Part shown: positions 20,534 to 29,778 of the stretch, in pieces
How the letters are laid out: each line of letters starts with the position of its first letter
How positions within the stretch are numbered: position 1 is the first letter of the stretch
Assembly (NCBI RefSeq): GCF_026810445.1
Contig: NZ_CP113949.1
Span: 1,550,001 to 1,614,000, forward strand
DNA length: 64,000 bases
Reading direction: 5' to 3'
Source: Pseudomonas sp. BSw22131
GTDB taxonomy: Bacteria > Pseudomonadota > Gammaproteobacteria > Pseudomonadales > Pseudomonadaceae
Program-made: the position numbers and the translations under genes
The notes under the pieces: generated by a model
Database searches by the model: none
Seen by the model: only the letters and a program-made list of their open reading frames with translations
Told to the model about the DNA's origin: nothing

Positions 20534-20644
20534 AATGAAGTCTCGTTTTGGGGTCTCATCATCAGCACGCTGCGGGAGCCAGCATGCCGCGGTGGATTCA
20601 ATATACGAGTCTGGTACGGCGCTATGAAGAACCGCACCAGCACA

Positions 20645-21546
20645 TCACTTGTGTGTAAAGGGGTGTTGATCCCAGCGAGTTGAGCTCCTCGACGAATTTA
20701 TCCATTCGAGTCGGCAGGCGATTCCCGACGTCAGGATCCGCAGCAAACTCATTCCAGGCGATCTCTGCCACTTCGCGGATCGCTTTGTTTGGATGCTGCA
20801 TCGACGGGCTAAGCAGCTGCAGGTACCCTCAATCTGATCAATGCTTATAAGCACTGAGCGATAATGCAGCGAGAAGCGGTTCACGTTGAAGAGTTGGTCG
20901 TCCGGGGCGAATCCCACCTCACGCGCTGCCTCAAGCAGACGCAAAATATGCGGCTCCAAGCCGGGCATTATTGGGATGGAAAACTCTCGGTGTGTTTTCT
21001 CCGTATCGGCTCGAACGGTGATGATCTTGTTCAACCAGTCCACGTCTTTGTAGCGGAGCGTCAGCAAAGCGTTCAGTCGGATGCCTGTGTAGTAAAACAT
21101 TTCGAAGACGCCGAGCCAGAACAAGGCCGGAGTGACCTTACTCCTCTGTTTCGTGCATCTCCCCTCGACCATCATCGATCTGAGCCAGCGCGCGCACGTT
21201 TGATGCCGTCCCGTGCGACGGTCTTGCTGGGACGTTTCGGAGGAATGACTGCGGTCTTTCTAAAGGGGTTGATGGCCGTGTGAACCAGCGTCCCATGCTC
21301 GATCGCATATCCCCACACGGTGCGGAGATGATTTGCGTACGTGTTCCAGCTCTGTTTCGCCAGATCACGCTCCAGCTCTTGCCTTCGCCATCCGAGTACT
21401 GATCGGTGATCAATCGACTCTACCGGGCTTGCCTCTCCAAAATGCCTGAGCAAAGCTCGCGTCGCGGCCAGATAGATTTTTGCCGTCGAATCTCTCAAGC
21501 CGTGAGTGAAGATGTAGTCGTGGGTCAGGTCCATTGCGCTGCTCAT
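20645..21546 (-). pseudogene. Tyrosine recombinase, frameshifted and lacking catalytic C-terminus
   Basis: The N-terminal part (21172-21546) is a core-binding domain: YIFTHGLRDSTAKIYLAATRALL and WNTYANHLRTVWGYAIEHG. After a frameshift near 21175 the catalytic domain starts (FYYTGIRLNALLTLRYKDVDWL, with the first catalytic Arg in TGIR) and continues to about SIDQIEG at 20840. The following part that should hold the HxxR box and the active-site Tyr is absent; instead an unrelated stretch is read. It cannot be active. Confidence 0.85.
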
Positions 21547-21878
21547 ATCGCAGCCACTGATGATGCTTCGATGCTCAAGCTTGGATTGTCAAAAGGCACA
21601 TCGCACCGCAGGGTTGGTCTTGCTAGACAGTTTTTCGCGAGGCTTTTCGCCTAGAAAATAACTGCTGCAGTCGCATTCCAGACGGGGCGTTCACTGATCA
21701 TCGTTCCGTTAGCTTGGGAGAGCCGGCTATTTTCAACAGTGTCGACCAGATGCGATCTTTCCGATGCCTCAATCATAAGCCGGTGCAGATGGACGCGAAT
21801 CGCGCAGGCGATGCTGCGCGATTTGCGTCCTGCCGAATCAACCAAGTGGATTTTTCGGTTCGCCGTCACATCTATCTT
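21547..21878. other. Non-coding or decayed region
   Basis: 332 bases with only short open frames. A minus-strand frame at 21651-21869 is not recognisable. The sequence separates the broken recombinase from the aldolase-family gene. Confidence 0.4.
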
Positions 21879-22817
21879 TTATACATCTGGGAGTGCTTTC
21901 AATTTCGCTCGCAAGAAGGCGTCCTTGAGTGTTGATTGCTCTTGAGCGCTGACCCTTACCTGAGGGCCTCGTACGTAAGGTGTGGGGATCGCCCCGGCCA
22001 GATAGGCAAATTCTTTGTACCTAGTGTGCAGGTCCACATATGGCGAGCCATAAATCAGGTGATTGATCTCTGCAAGCTGCAGATGTATCTCGCGCGCACG
22101 AGCCAGATCGCCACTGATGCTGGCCCGCCAAAGCTCGGTAATCTCGTAAGGCGCAAATGTTGCCAAGCCAGTCAATATGCCTTGAGCGCCTGTGGTTAGT
22201 CCGTGGAACATGCTGCTGCCAACAGCCGGCAGCGCAGCGATCGGGCGCCCTGCCTTTTGCAATCCCAAGTAATCCTGATCGTAACGGACTGCATCATTGG
22301 CCTGCGCCATTTTTACCCCGATTACGCTGTCGATCTCCCTCACCAGGCTCATCAGTAGATCGTGTGAATAGGCGACCGGGTCTCCGATCGACAACTGGAA
22401 CAGAATGATTGGAAGATCGACCGCATCTGCGATTGCACGATGATAATCAAGGGCAATGTGTGGGCTTGCGCTGGCATTCCATCCAGAAACCACGGGCGGG
22501 CAAATCAACAGTGCATTCGCCCCACTGGTCTTGGCTGTCTTGGCTTGTGCTATTGCGCCTGCGGTCGACATGTCCAGGATGCAAGCGACTATGGGCTGGT
22601 CGTCGTTGGCCAACTCTCGATGCAGTTCGATCGAGCGCGAGCGTTCCGATTGTGTGAGGGTCGGACCTTCGCCCGCGTAGGCGTTGACAACGAAGCCTCT
22701 CACGCTATCGATGTCCTTCAGCTGTCGGGTGTGGCGACTGAGGGCTTCCCAGTTGACCGACAAATCCTGATTGAACGGGAGCAGATTGGCTATCAATACA
22801 CCGTTATCGAACTTCAT
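21879..22817 (-). CDS. Dihydrodipicolinate synthase family aldolase/lyase
   Basis: 312 residues from ATG 22817 with ribosome site CAGGAG seven bases upstream; the longer open frame to 23003 lacks a start signal. TIM-barrel class I aldolase family: the Schiff-base Lys is in SVIGVKMAQAND. The normal GTTGE loop is replaced by AYAGEGPTLT, and the position of the catalytic Tyr in the usual LYNVP string reads ILFQLSIG, that is Phe. So it is not a housekeeping DapA (a normal dapA is at 51460) but a catabolic member acting on another 2-keto acid. It is transcribed in the same direction as the LacI gene upstream of it. Confidence 0.85.
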   Translation of the reverse strand: MKFDNGVLIANLLPFNQDLSVNWEALSRHTRQLKDIDSVRGFVVNAYAGEGPTLTQSERSRSIELHRELANDDQPIVACILDMSTAGAIAQAKTAKTSGANALLICPPVVSGWNASASPHIALDYHRAIADAVDLPIILFQLSIGDPVAYSHDLLMSLVREIDSVIGVKMAQANDAVRYDQDYLGLQKAGRPIAALPAVGSSMFHGLTTGAQGILTGLATFAPYEITELWRASISGDLARAREIHLQLAEINHLIYGSPYVDLHTRYKEFAYLAGAIPTPYVRGPQVRVSAQEQSTLKDAFLRAKLKALPDV

Positions 22818-22854
22818 GAGTTGACTCCTGATTTTGTTGTTGGTGTGTGAATCG

Positions 22855-22866
22855 AAAACGCGTTTT
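22855..22866. promoter_or_regulatory. Candidate operator palindrome upstream of the aldolase gene
   Basis: AAAACGCGTTTT is a perfect 12-base palindrome with the central CG typical of LacI-family operators, 38 bases before the aldolase start codon. The adjacent LacI-family gene makes it a plausible site, although its core differs from the two sites near 24650 and 24813. Confidence 0.4.
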
Positions 22867-22968
22867 TCAGAAAATCGGGACGAACATCTCCTATGGAGCC
22901 AGCAGAGTGGCTCCGTGAGCATAATGAGTAGGTCGAAATCGGTTTGCGCAGAAGCGCCGATATCGGGG

Positions 22969-24057
22969 TCAATCAGGTGTTCTAGGCGGACCTGAAGAGG
23001 CACGTAAAACCATTTCAGCGACGCATTCCGCCATCTGTTCCCATTCGTCTTCGCCGGTGCCGGGATTCAGCGCTGCGATGAGATACTGAGCTGCTTTACG
23101 GCCTATTTCCTTGCTCGGAACTCTGACCGTACTGATTGCCACAGGCAGCTCTTTCATCAATTCGAAATCATCGAAGCCGAAGATAGTCAATTGATCAGGA
23201 ACCTTGATACCCATCGCCTGGGCCTCCAGCACCGCGCCCATGGCGAACGAGCCGTTGCCGCAAATCAATGCGGTTGGCCAAGGCTTGGACTCCATCACCT
23301 GGCGGAACAGGCACCTTCCCTGATTAACGCCGGAATGTCCCTCGGCAAAATGCGTCGGTCTGATGGTCAGGCCGTCTTCTGCAAGCGCCCTGTACACGCC
23401 TTCGCGACGTGCCGCAGCGCGATCATTCATCACCGTACTCTGGGCCAGCATGCCGAAATGCGTGTGGCCCTGTGCGAGCAGATAGCGGGTCGTCCCGTAA
23501 AACATCGAGAAATTATCCGAGCCGATGCAGATCGGGTCTGCGCCGGTCCGATAGGTGAATGTGCTGACGAATGGAATGCCTCTCGCCCTTAGCAGTGGGT
23601 ATAGCTCCTGGTGATGAGCGTCGCCCACCAGCACCATGGCATCTACGCCTCGTTCGATCATCTTGCGCGCTTGGCGCAACTCTCTTTGTGCGTCGTATTC
23701 AGAGCAGGCCAGAAGCAGGGTGTAATCGGACCGTTCAAGCTCTTCCTGTAACACCTGGATGGCCGTTGAAAAGTGTTCATTGGCCAACGTGGGGAAGACC
23801 GCGCCGATGGTTCGAGTGCTATGTGTGGCCAGTGCTCGGGCTGCCGCATGCGGAACCCACGCCAACTCATTGATCGACGCCTCGATACGTGCGCGCATCT
23901 TTGCCGATACCGATGACGGTTCTTTCATCATTCGCGAAACACTCGCCGAGGATACTCCTGCGTGGCGTGCAACATCGTCCAGCGTGGCTTGTGATGATTT
24001 GGCGCGCTGACGCGCGCCAGTCGAGGGCGGCGGCATGGCTCCCTGTCGTGAAGGCAT
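22969..24057 (-). CDS. LacI-family transcriptional regulator
   Basis: About 362 residues if started at ATG 24057 (an upstream in-frame ATG at 24111 adds 18). The N-terminal HTH is QATLDDVARHAGVSSASVSR, with the hinge helix VPHAAARALATHSTRTIGAV. The periplasmic-binding-like core follows (GRCLFRQVMESKPWPTALIC, LTIFGFDDFELMKELPVAIST). It sits between the aldolase gene and the MaoC/CoA-transferase divergent promoter, where two LacI-like operators are seen, so it is the likely repressor of the whole cluster, with an inducer that may be a sugar acid or related metabolite. Confidence 0.88.
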   Translation of the reverse strand: MPSRQGAMPPPSTGARQRAKSSQATLDDVARHAGVSSASVSRMMKEPSSVSAKMRARIEASINELAWVPHAAARALATHSTRTIGAVFPTLANEHFSTAIQVLQEELERSDYTLLLACSEYDAQRELRQARKMIERGVDAMVLVGDAHHQELYPLLRARGIPFVSTFTYRTGADPICIGSDNFSMFYGTTRYLLAQGHTHFGMLAQSTVMNDRAAARREGVYRALAEDGLTIRPTHFAEGHSGVNQGRCLFRQVMESKPWPTALICGNGSFAMGAVLEAQAMGIKVPDQLTIFGFDDFELMKELPVAISTVRVPSKEIGRKAAQYLIAALNPGTGEDEWEQMAECVAEMVLRASSGPPRTPD

Positions 24058-24160
24058 AGGGATGCATATTCCTGATGATTTATGGCCCGAAGTGGCCACC
24101 GCACTATCCACAAAATACCCCTTGCGATCAATCGACTCGCCGCCATTGGGTCTTAAAGCA

Positions 24161-24619
24161 TCATGCGGCGCGGTTCGACAGCTTGGTGGACCATTTCATA
24201 ATGTGCTCGGCTACCGCGACCAGCTCCCCGCGCTGATTGATGACCTTCACTTGCGCGGTACTGCGACGTTTTTCCTCATCTATACGGGCGACCGTGTAGC
24301 TGACCGTCACGGTGTCACCGAGCAGCACCGGTTGCAGGAAGCGTATGCGGTCGTAACCCAGCGTCACCGGAAACTCAGTGATGTCATCCCGGTGAATGAT
24401 GTGAGCGATGCTTATCGTCGACGCGGTCGACATGTAACCGATGATCAGCGCGCCGTGGGCGATTCGAGTCCCCAGGCTCGACGTTTCCTGCATGTACTGT
24501 TCGTTGATGTGAGTGTCGCTGAAATCCCCCGTCAGCCCTGCGAACAGCACGACGTCTGCCTCGCCGACCGTCTTCGCGAATTTGTAGCTCTGGCCGACTT
24601 CCACACCTTTGATACCCAT
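24161..24619 (-). CDS. MaoC-family (R)-hydratase
   Basis: 152 residues, single hot-dog domain. The hydratase signature is present: LTGDFSDTHINEQYM, with the catalytic Asp/His arrangement, then TRIAHGALIIGYMS. Such enzymes hydrate enoyl-CoA esters. Divergent from the CoA-transferase gene, with an operator-like site 26 bases upstream of its start. Next to a CoA-transferase it probably acts on the CoA ester that enzyme makes. Confidence 0.88.
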   Translation of the reverse strand: MGIKGVEVGQSYKFAKTVGEADVVLFAGLTGDFSDTHINEQYMQETSSLGTRIAHGALIIGYMSTASTISIAHIIHRDDITEFPVTLGYDRIRFLQPVLLGDTVTVSYTVARIDEEKRRSTAQVKVINQRGELVAVAEHIMKWSTKLSNRAA

Positions 24620-24644
24620 ATCTTTTCCTCGCTGATTGTTTTTA

Positions 24645-24659
24645 TGACAAGCGCTTCCA
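24645..24659. promoter_or_regulatory. LacI-type operator candidate 1
   Basis: TGACAAGCGCTTCCA: a palindromic core AAGCGCTT flanked by TG and CA, the usual LacI/GalR-family layout. It lies 26 bases upstream of the MaoC start and matches a second site at 24806-24820. Confidence 0.6.
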
Positions 24660-24805
24660 TTTACTCTGGGCCAAGCGTTTTTTCTTGTCTACCCCCTATG
24701 GCTATTTTTTATGGGCTTTTTTGGAGGTTTTTAGGCCTAAATGGAGTTGTTTTTTCCATTTCCTAGATTTATGAGAAAAGTGAGTGATCTGTATTGCTTT
24801 GTAGA

Positions 24806-24820
24806 TGATAGGCGCTTACA
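24806..24820. promoter_or_regulatory. LacI-type operator candidate 2
   Basis: TGATAGGCGCTTACA, the same length and layout as the site at 24645 (shared pattern TGA-A-GCGCTT-CA), 54 bases before the CoA-transferase start. The centres are about 161 bases apart, so looping by a tetrameric or paired repressor is conceivable. Confidence 0.55.
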
Positions 24821-24873
24821 TTTTATTGAGGAGTGACCTTGCCACTCAAGATAAAAACAATTAGGAGGCTCTA

Positions 24874-26490
24874 ATGCGCATCATCACTGCCGACCAGGCG
24901 GCCGGACTTATTCAGGATCGCGATGCCATTCTCATAAGTGGCTCCGGTGGCGGTCATTGCGTGCCCGAGGCATTGCTGTCTGCAACAGGGAGGCGCTTTG
25001 CCAAAGAACGCCTTCCGCGTGGTCTCACTGCGATCAGCATCGTCGGCGTCGGCGACCGCAAGTCATTGGGAGCCGATCACCTCGCCAAGCCAGGACTTGT
25101 TTCCCGATCAATCACCAGCGCACTTATCGATTCGCCAGCGCTCATGCGGATGGCCGTGGAGGATCAGATCCATTCCTACACTTTTCCCCAGGGTGTCCTA
25201 TCCCAACTGATGCGAGACATGGCGGGAGGGCGGCCAGGTTTACTGAGCAAGACCGGGCTGCATAGCTTCATTGACCCACGCCAATTGGGGGGGCGTCAAA
25301 GCCCCTCGACCCCAGCGGACTTTGTCGAAGTCAAAACAATCGATGGGGACGAATGGCTGTTCTATCGACCACTACCGGTCAATGTGGCCTTCCTGCGCGG
25401 CACGACGGCCGATGAAGACGGCAACGTGACCATGGAAGAGGAAGCGGTTTTGGGGGAGATGTTGGCGATGGCACAAGCGACCCGGCGCGCAGGTGGAACG
25501 GTCATGGTGCAGGTCAAGCGTCTTGCCAAGCGTGGCACGCTTCCGCCCAAAGAGGTCAAGATTCCGGGCATTCTGGTTGATTTCGTCGTGGTTGAGCCCG
25601 AGCAGCGCCAGACGTATGCGACGGCCTATGATCCCAGCTATTCTGGTCAGTTGCGCATCCCGTTGGAGGGTATACGGGCATTACCGTTTTCCCCTCGTAA
25701 AGTCATCGTTCGCAGAGCCGCCATGGAGCTGTATGCCGGGGCCGTGTGTAACCTTGGCGCGGGTATTTCCACCGGCTTGTCGGCAGTGGCTGCCGAGGAA
25801 AACCTGCTCGACTCCATCGTCCTGACCAACGAGCAGGGTGTAATCGGCGGCGCTCCGATTACTGGACCCGATTCCGGGGGCGGTCAGAACTATCAGGCGA
25901 TGGTCGAGCAGCCCAGTCAGTTCGACTTTTATGACGGTGGTGGCCTCGACTTAGCCTTTCTTTCTTTCGCCGAAGTCGACCTTCAGGGCAACGTCAACAT
26001 TAGCCGCTTCGGCGACGTCATCGTCGGCGTTGGCGGTTTCATCAACATCAGCCAGAACGCTCGAACGGTGATTTTCAACGGCACGCTGACGGCGGGCGGT
26101 CTGGATGTTCAGTGGCCGCAGGGCAGGACAGAAATCCGCCAAGAGGGGCGTCATCGCAAATTCGTCGATCGCTTGGAACAAGTCTGCTTTAGCGCGCGTT
26201 TATCCCGGGAAAGAGGGCAGAAAGTTCTGTTCGTGACTGAGCGCGCGGTTTTCAAAATTGGCGCCGAGGGACTGGAACTGATCGAAATCGCGCCCGGTGT
26301 CGACGTCGAGCGCGACATTTTTGCCCATATGGACTTCCGAGTACCGGTTGCCCCTGACCTGAAGGAAATGGACCCGCGGATTTTTGCGCCGAACAAGATG
26401 GAAATTCGCCAAGACATCGACTCACGTCCGGCCATTCATCGATCAGCAAGACTCAGGGCGTGGATTGAGCAACAGGAACATTTAGCATGA
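24874..26490 (+). CDS. Class I CoA-transferase (YdiF/propionate CoA-transferase type)
   Basis: 538 residues from ATG 24874 with a near-perfect AGGAGG site. N-terminal half: LISGSGGGHCVPEALL (CoA-binding glycine-rich loop). C-terminal half: VLTNEQGVIGGAPITG, where the Glu of NEQG is the expected thioester-forming catalytic residue. The fused alpha-beta length fits acetate/propionate CoA-transferase. It activates a carboxylic acid by moving CoA from acetyl-CoA or a similar donor. First gene of a four-gene plus-strand operon; overlaps the next start by four bases. Confidence 0.9.
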   Translation: MRIITADQAAGLIQDRDAILISGSGGGHCVPEALLSATGRRFAKERLPRGLTAISIVGVGDRKSLGADHLAKPGLVSRSITSALIDSPALMRMAVEDQIHSYTFPQGVLSQLMRDMAGGRPGLLSKTGLHSFIDPRQLGGRQSPSTPADFVEVKTIDGDEWLFYRPLPVNVAFLRGTTADEDGNVTMEEEAVLGEMLAMAQATRRAGGTVMVQVKRLAKRGTLPPKEVKIPGILVDFVVVEPEQRQTYATAYDPSYSGQLRIPLEGIRALPFSPRKVIVRRAAMELYAGAVCNLGAGISTGLSAVAAEENLLDSIVLTNEQGVIGGAPITGPDSGGGQNYQAMVEQPSQFDFYDGGGLDLAFLSFAEVDLQGNVNISRFGDVIVGVGGFINISQNARTVIFNGTLTAGGLDVQWPQGRTEIRQEGRHRKFVDRLEQVCFSARLSRERGQKVLFVTERAVFKIGAEGLELIEIAPGVDVERDIFAHMDFRVPVAPDLKEMDPRIFAPNKMEIRQDIDSRPAIHRSARLRAWIEQQEHLA

Positions 26491-27320
26491 CCGCGCCTGT
26501 CTTGACTTCTGCCCCTGTCAGCGGACGCACTCGGCTCTATGCCATGTTGGGGAACCCGGTGGCGCAAGTGCGTTCTCCCACCGTCATGAACGCTCGATTC
26601 CGTGCCGCCGGCATCGATGCATTGCTCTTCGCGGCCCAGGCCAGTGCGCAGAGTCTGCGTGCCGTCGTCACTGGCCTCAAGGCGATGGACAACGTGCACG
26701 GCCTTCTGGTGACCATCCCTCATAAAATAAGCATGTTGCAACACGCGGACGTGCTGCTGCCCAGTGCCCGACGGGTCGGCGCGATCAATGCGCTCAGACG
26801 GGAGACGGATGGGACCTGGACGGCCGACATGTTCGACGGTCAGGGATTCCTGACGGCGCTGCTGGCCAAAGGGCTTTCTGTTGAGGGCAAGACGATACGA
26901 CTTTATGGCGCCGGGGGCGCGGGCATGGCCATCGCGGTTGCTCTGGCTGACGCTGGTGCGAGACGCATCGGTCTGATCGACCCCGATCGCCAAAAAGCAA
27001 CGGACATTGCCCACCAGCTACAGCAGGCGTGTCCCGATTGTTATATCGAAGCCGATGTCGATTCCGTTGCACCGGTGCAGGTGATCATAAATGCATCGCC
27101 AGTGGGTATGTACGCGGGAGATGGTTTGCCTGGTCCGATGGGCGATCTTGATCCGTCAGTCATCGTTGGCGATGTGATAATCGGTGCGGAACCTACGCCG
27201 TTGCTCAGATATGCCCAGCGTAGTGGCTGCGCCACAGTCGATGGCATTGAAATGCACTCCGGGCAAATGCAGGCGCTGATGAGCTTTTTTGGTTACCAGG
27301 CCATCCCGGATCGGCTTTAA
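26487..27320 (+). CDS. Shikimate/quinate dehydrogenase-like protein
   Basis: 277 residues, AroE fold. Substrate half: YAMLGNPVAQVRSPTVMN and LLVTIPHKISMLQHAD with the catalytic Lys in PHK. Cofactor half: GAGGAGMAIAVALADAGARRI, then NASPVGM. The SPxxMN motif matches SDH-like proteins of catabolic clusters rather than housekeeping AroE. It overlaps the CoA-transferase stop by four bases. In this setting it may oxidise a hydroxy acid other than shikimate. Confidence 0.88.
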   Translation: MTAPVLTSAPVSGRTRLYAMLGNPVAQVRSPTVMNARFRAAGIDALLFAAQASAQSLRAVVTGLKAMDNVHGLLVTIPHKISMLQHADVLLPSARRVGAINALRRETDGTWTADMFDGQGFLTALLAKGLSVEGKTIRLYGAGGAGMAIAVALADAGARRIGLIDPDRQKATDIAHQLQQACPDCYIEADVDSVAPVQVIINASPVGMYAGDGLPGPMGDLDPSVIVGDVIIGAEPTPLLRYAQRSGCATVDGIEMHSGQMQALMSFFGYQAIPDRL

Positions 27321-27345
27321 ACAACAATAATAGAGGGCTTAGGCC

Positions 27346-28314
27346 ATGCAATTGTTCGTATCAGGCGCGGCAGGTTTCCTTGGCAGTCGGGTCATCGAAG
27401 CGATACTCGCGAAAAAGGATGGGCTTAGGGTCAATGGAAGGCAAGCGCAGCTCAAGCGACTCATTGCATTCGATGTCGTGGAGCCGCCTGATTTTGGCGA
27501 CAGTCGAGTCCAGATACGCTCAGGCAACCTGACCGACGCCGCTCAGGTAGCTGATCTTGTCGATGCCGATACGGATGTCGTGCTGCATTTCGCCGCCGTT
27601 GTTTCCGGACAGGCAGAAGCGGATTTCGAGTTGGGCATGGCGGTGAACTTCGATGCCACACGGTCGCTTCTGGAACGTCTGCGCAAATTGGGTAGCGTCC
27701 CTGTTTTCCTAACAACTAGTTCGGTGGCGGTCTTCGGTGGTGCTCTCCCGGCGTCGGTGCCTGACAAGCATGTCTGGCAGCCGCAGAGTTCCTACGGTAC
27801 GCAAAAAGCGTTGGTTGATCTTCTGCTCGCCGACTACACCCGACGAGGGTTCATCCATGGTCGTAGCCTGCGCATGCCGACGATCGCCGTGCGACCGGGC
27901 AAACCAAACCTGGCGGCTTCCAGTTTTGCCAGCAGCATCATTCGCGAGCCACTGGCCGGTCAGGACGCCGTTTGCCCGGTGGATCCGAAGACGCTGTTGT
28001 GGCTGATGTCCCCGCAACTCGCAGTCGAGAACATTCTCCACGGTATGGGTCTTGACCAGGATTCGCTTGGCGGTCAACCGGTGCTCAATATGCCTGGCCT
28101 GAGTGTGACGGTCGCGCAGATGCTGGCTGCGTTGGGCAAGCTGGCAGGCCCAGAAGTAGCGGCACGGGTGTCAGAAAAGCCGGATGTGCGGATCCAGGCC
28201 ATCGTGAATTCCTGGCCAGGGCACTTCAGTGCCGAGCAGGCATCCGTACTTGGCTTCAAGGCTGATCTGGATGTCGAGTCAATCGTCCGCGCTCATCAAC
28301 AGACAGTGCGGTGA
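27346..28314 (+). CDS. NAD-dependent epimerase/dehydratase, D-erythronate dehydrogenase-like
   Basis: 322 residues, extended SDR. Rossmann motif SGAAGFLGSRVIEAIL at the N-terminus, catalytic YGTQK at about residue 148 with Ser in LTTSSVAVFGG. The string RMPTIAVRPGKPN is typical of the DenD family, which oxidises D-erythronate at C2. The true substrate here is not proven. It lies 25 bases after the dehydrogenase gene. Confidence 0.88.
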   Translation: MQLFVSGAAGFLGSRVIEAILAKKDGLRVNGRQAQLKRLIAFDVVEPPDFGDSRVQIRSGNLTDAAQVADLVDADTDVVLHFAAVVSGQAEADFELGMAVNFDATRSLLERLRKLGSVPVFLTTSSVAVFGGALPASVPDKHVWQPQSSYGTQKALVDLLLADYTRRGFIHGRSLRMPTIAVRPGKPNLAASSFASSIIREPLAGQDAVCPVDPKTLLWLMSPQLAVENILHGMGLDQDSLGGQPVLNMPGLSVTVAQMLAALGKLAGPEVAARVSEKPDVRIQAIVNSWPGHFSAEQASVLGFKADLDVESIVRAHQQTVR

Positions 28315-28370
28315 GCAATACCTTAATTGGACCGGACAGCATCGCAGCAATATCCATAAAAACAAAAAAC

Positions 28371-28396
28371 AACCTTTTCGGTTGAAAAGGTTTTTC
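28371..28396 (+). terminator. Hairpin between dehydrogenase and transporter genes
   Basis: AACCTTTT (28371-28378) pairs with AAAAGGTT (28385-28392), loop CGGTTG, followed by TTTC. Probably a weak terminator that lowers transporter expression relative to the upstream genes. Confidence 0.6.
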
Positions 28397-28416
28397 AATT
28401 CTGAGGGAGATTCCCC

Positions 28417-29778
28417 ATGGAAAACAATTCTGCTTCGACTAGGCCGGGCCAGCAGCCTTGGTACAAAGATATCAGCCGCTCGCAATGGAAAGTGCTGGCC
28501 GCCGCTTGGGGCGTCTGGGTCATGGACGCGCTGGATTTCCTGGCGATTACATTCGTGTTATCGGACATCGCCAATGAGTTCGATGTCAGCCTCCAGTCCA
28601 CTTCATTGCTGCTACTGGCCACTTATGGCGTGCGGTGGTTCGGTGGACTGATGTTCGGTGGCTGGAGTGACCGCATCGGTCGCAAGATACCGCTGTTGAT
28701 CACGTTGCTGTGGTTCACCGCCGGCGCCGTCGCGACCGGGCTGGCGTGGAGCTTCGTCGCCTTGGTGCTGTTTCGATTGATCCTGGGTATCGGCATGGCG
28801 CCTGGCTTTTCGTTGGGCGCTACCATGGTAGCCGAATCCTGGCCGGAAAAGCATCGGGCAATTGGCATCGGTATTCTTGATACAGGTTGGGGCATCGGGG
28901 CGATTGGCGCAGCGCTCGCGTATAACTTCGTTTACCCGGAGTTCGGTTGGCGTGGGATGTTCTTCGTCGGGCTTGTGCCCGGCATCATTCTGGGGCTGTT
29001 CATTGCCTTCATGGTGCCTGAGTCGGAAGTCTGGCTTCGCAACCGTGACGCACTCAGAAGCAAAGCTAAAGAGAAAGTTGCATTTAAGGACTTCCCCGCC
29101 ATTATGCTTTTCAGGCTGCACCCAGGCCGTGTGGGTTATCTGGCAATCATGATGCTGGTGCTGTGCTTTGGGTCCTGGCCGTTTCAGGGGCTGTTTCCGA
29201 CCTACCTGAAATCGCTGGGGACCGCGGCACACGTCATCACCTGGCTGACTATGACTTCAGCTGTTGGGCAGGTTTTCGGGTTCTTCGCATCAGGTTTCAT
29301 TGCCGAGCGGCTGGGCAGGCGGCTCGGGTTGGGCGCGATGCTGGGGGTCGGATCGTTGTTCGTCGTGGCGCTGGTCTACGCTGTCGATCATTTGCCTGTG
29401 GCATTGGTCTGTGCGTTCTTCAGCGGGTTTTTCCTAGTGGGATCGTCCGGTATCTGGGGCACTATCCTCACCGAAAACCTGCCGACTCAGGTCAGGGCTT
29501 CCGGGGTGGGGTTTCTTTACAACGTCGGGGTGATTGGTGGCGGGGTCGCTCCCTTCATTGTGTTGTCGACCATCGACAAACTTCATTTTGATATCGCTGA
29601 AGGCATTGCAGGATTCACCCTACTCGCCGCGCTGCTTGCCTTCGTGATTCTCAAGTTCGTCAAAGAAACGCGCGGCGTCTCTCTGCACGACGTGTCGGGA
29701 GAAAAAAACGCCGCAGATGAGCCGCAGGTTGTTCCTTCATCCTCTCACGCTGCGCAGAGCCCCGGCGCTCCTTTGTAA
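28417..29778 (+). CDS. MFS transporter, aromatic acid/sialate:H+ symporter type
   Basis: 453 residues with 12 predicted membrane helices. The N-terminal segment WVMDALDFLAITFVLSDI has the Asp pair typical of the AAHS/SHS carriers; the loop GGWSDRIGRKIPLL is the MFS signature between helices 2 and 3. It ends with a polar tail. As the last gene of the CoA-transferase cluster it most likely imports the substrate of that pathway. Good ribosome site GAGGGAGA before the ATG. Confidence 0.9.
   Translation: MENNSASTRPGQQPWYKDISRSQWKVLAAAWGVWVMDALDFLAITFVLSDIANEFDVSLQSTSLLLLATYGVRWFGGLMFGGWSDRIGRKIPLLITLLWFTAGAVATGLAWSFVALVLFRLILGIGMAPGFSLGATMVAESWPEKHRAIGIGILDTGWGIGAIGAALAYNFVYPEFGWRGMFFVGLVPGIILGLFIAFMVPESEVWLRNRDALRSKAKEKVAFKDFPAIMLFRLHPGRVGYLAIMMLVLCFGSWPFQGLFPTYLKSLGTAAHVITWLTMTSAVGQVFGFFASGFIAERLGRRLGLGAMLGVGSLFVVALVYAVDHLPVALVCAFFSGFFLVGSSGIWGTILTENLPTQVRASGVGFLYNVGVIGGGVAPFIVLSTIDKLHFDIAEGIAGFTLLAALLAFVILKFVKETRGVSLHDVSGEKNAADEPQVVPSSSHAAQSPGAPL

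Noticed and set aside
22818..23003. N-terminal extension of the aldolase-family protein
   Set aside because: ATG 22817 has a strong ribosome site and the extension overlaps the operator palindrome and the LacI gene end.
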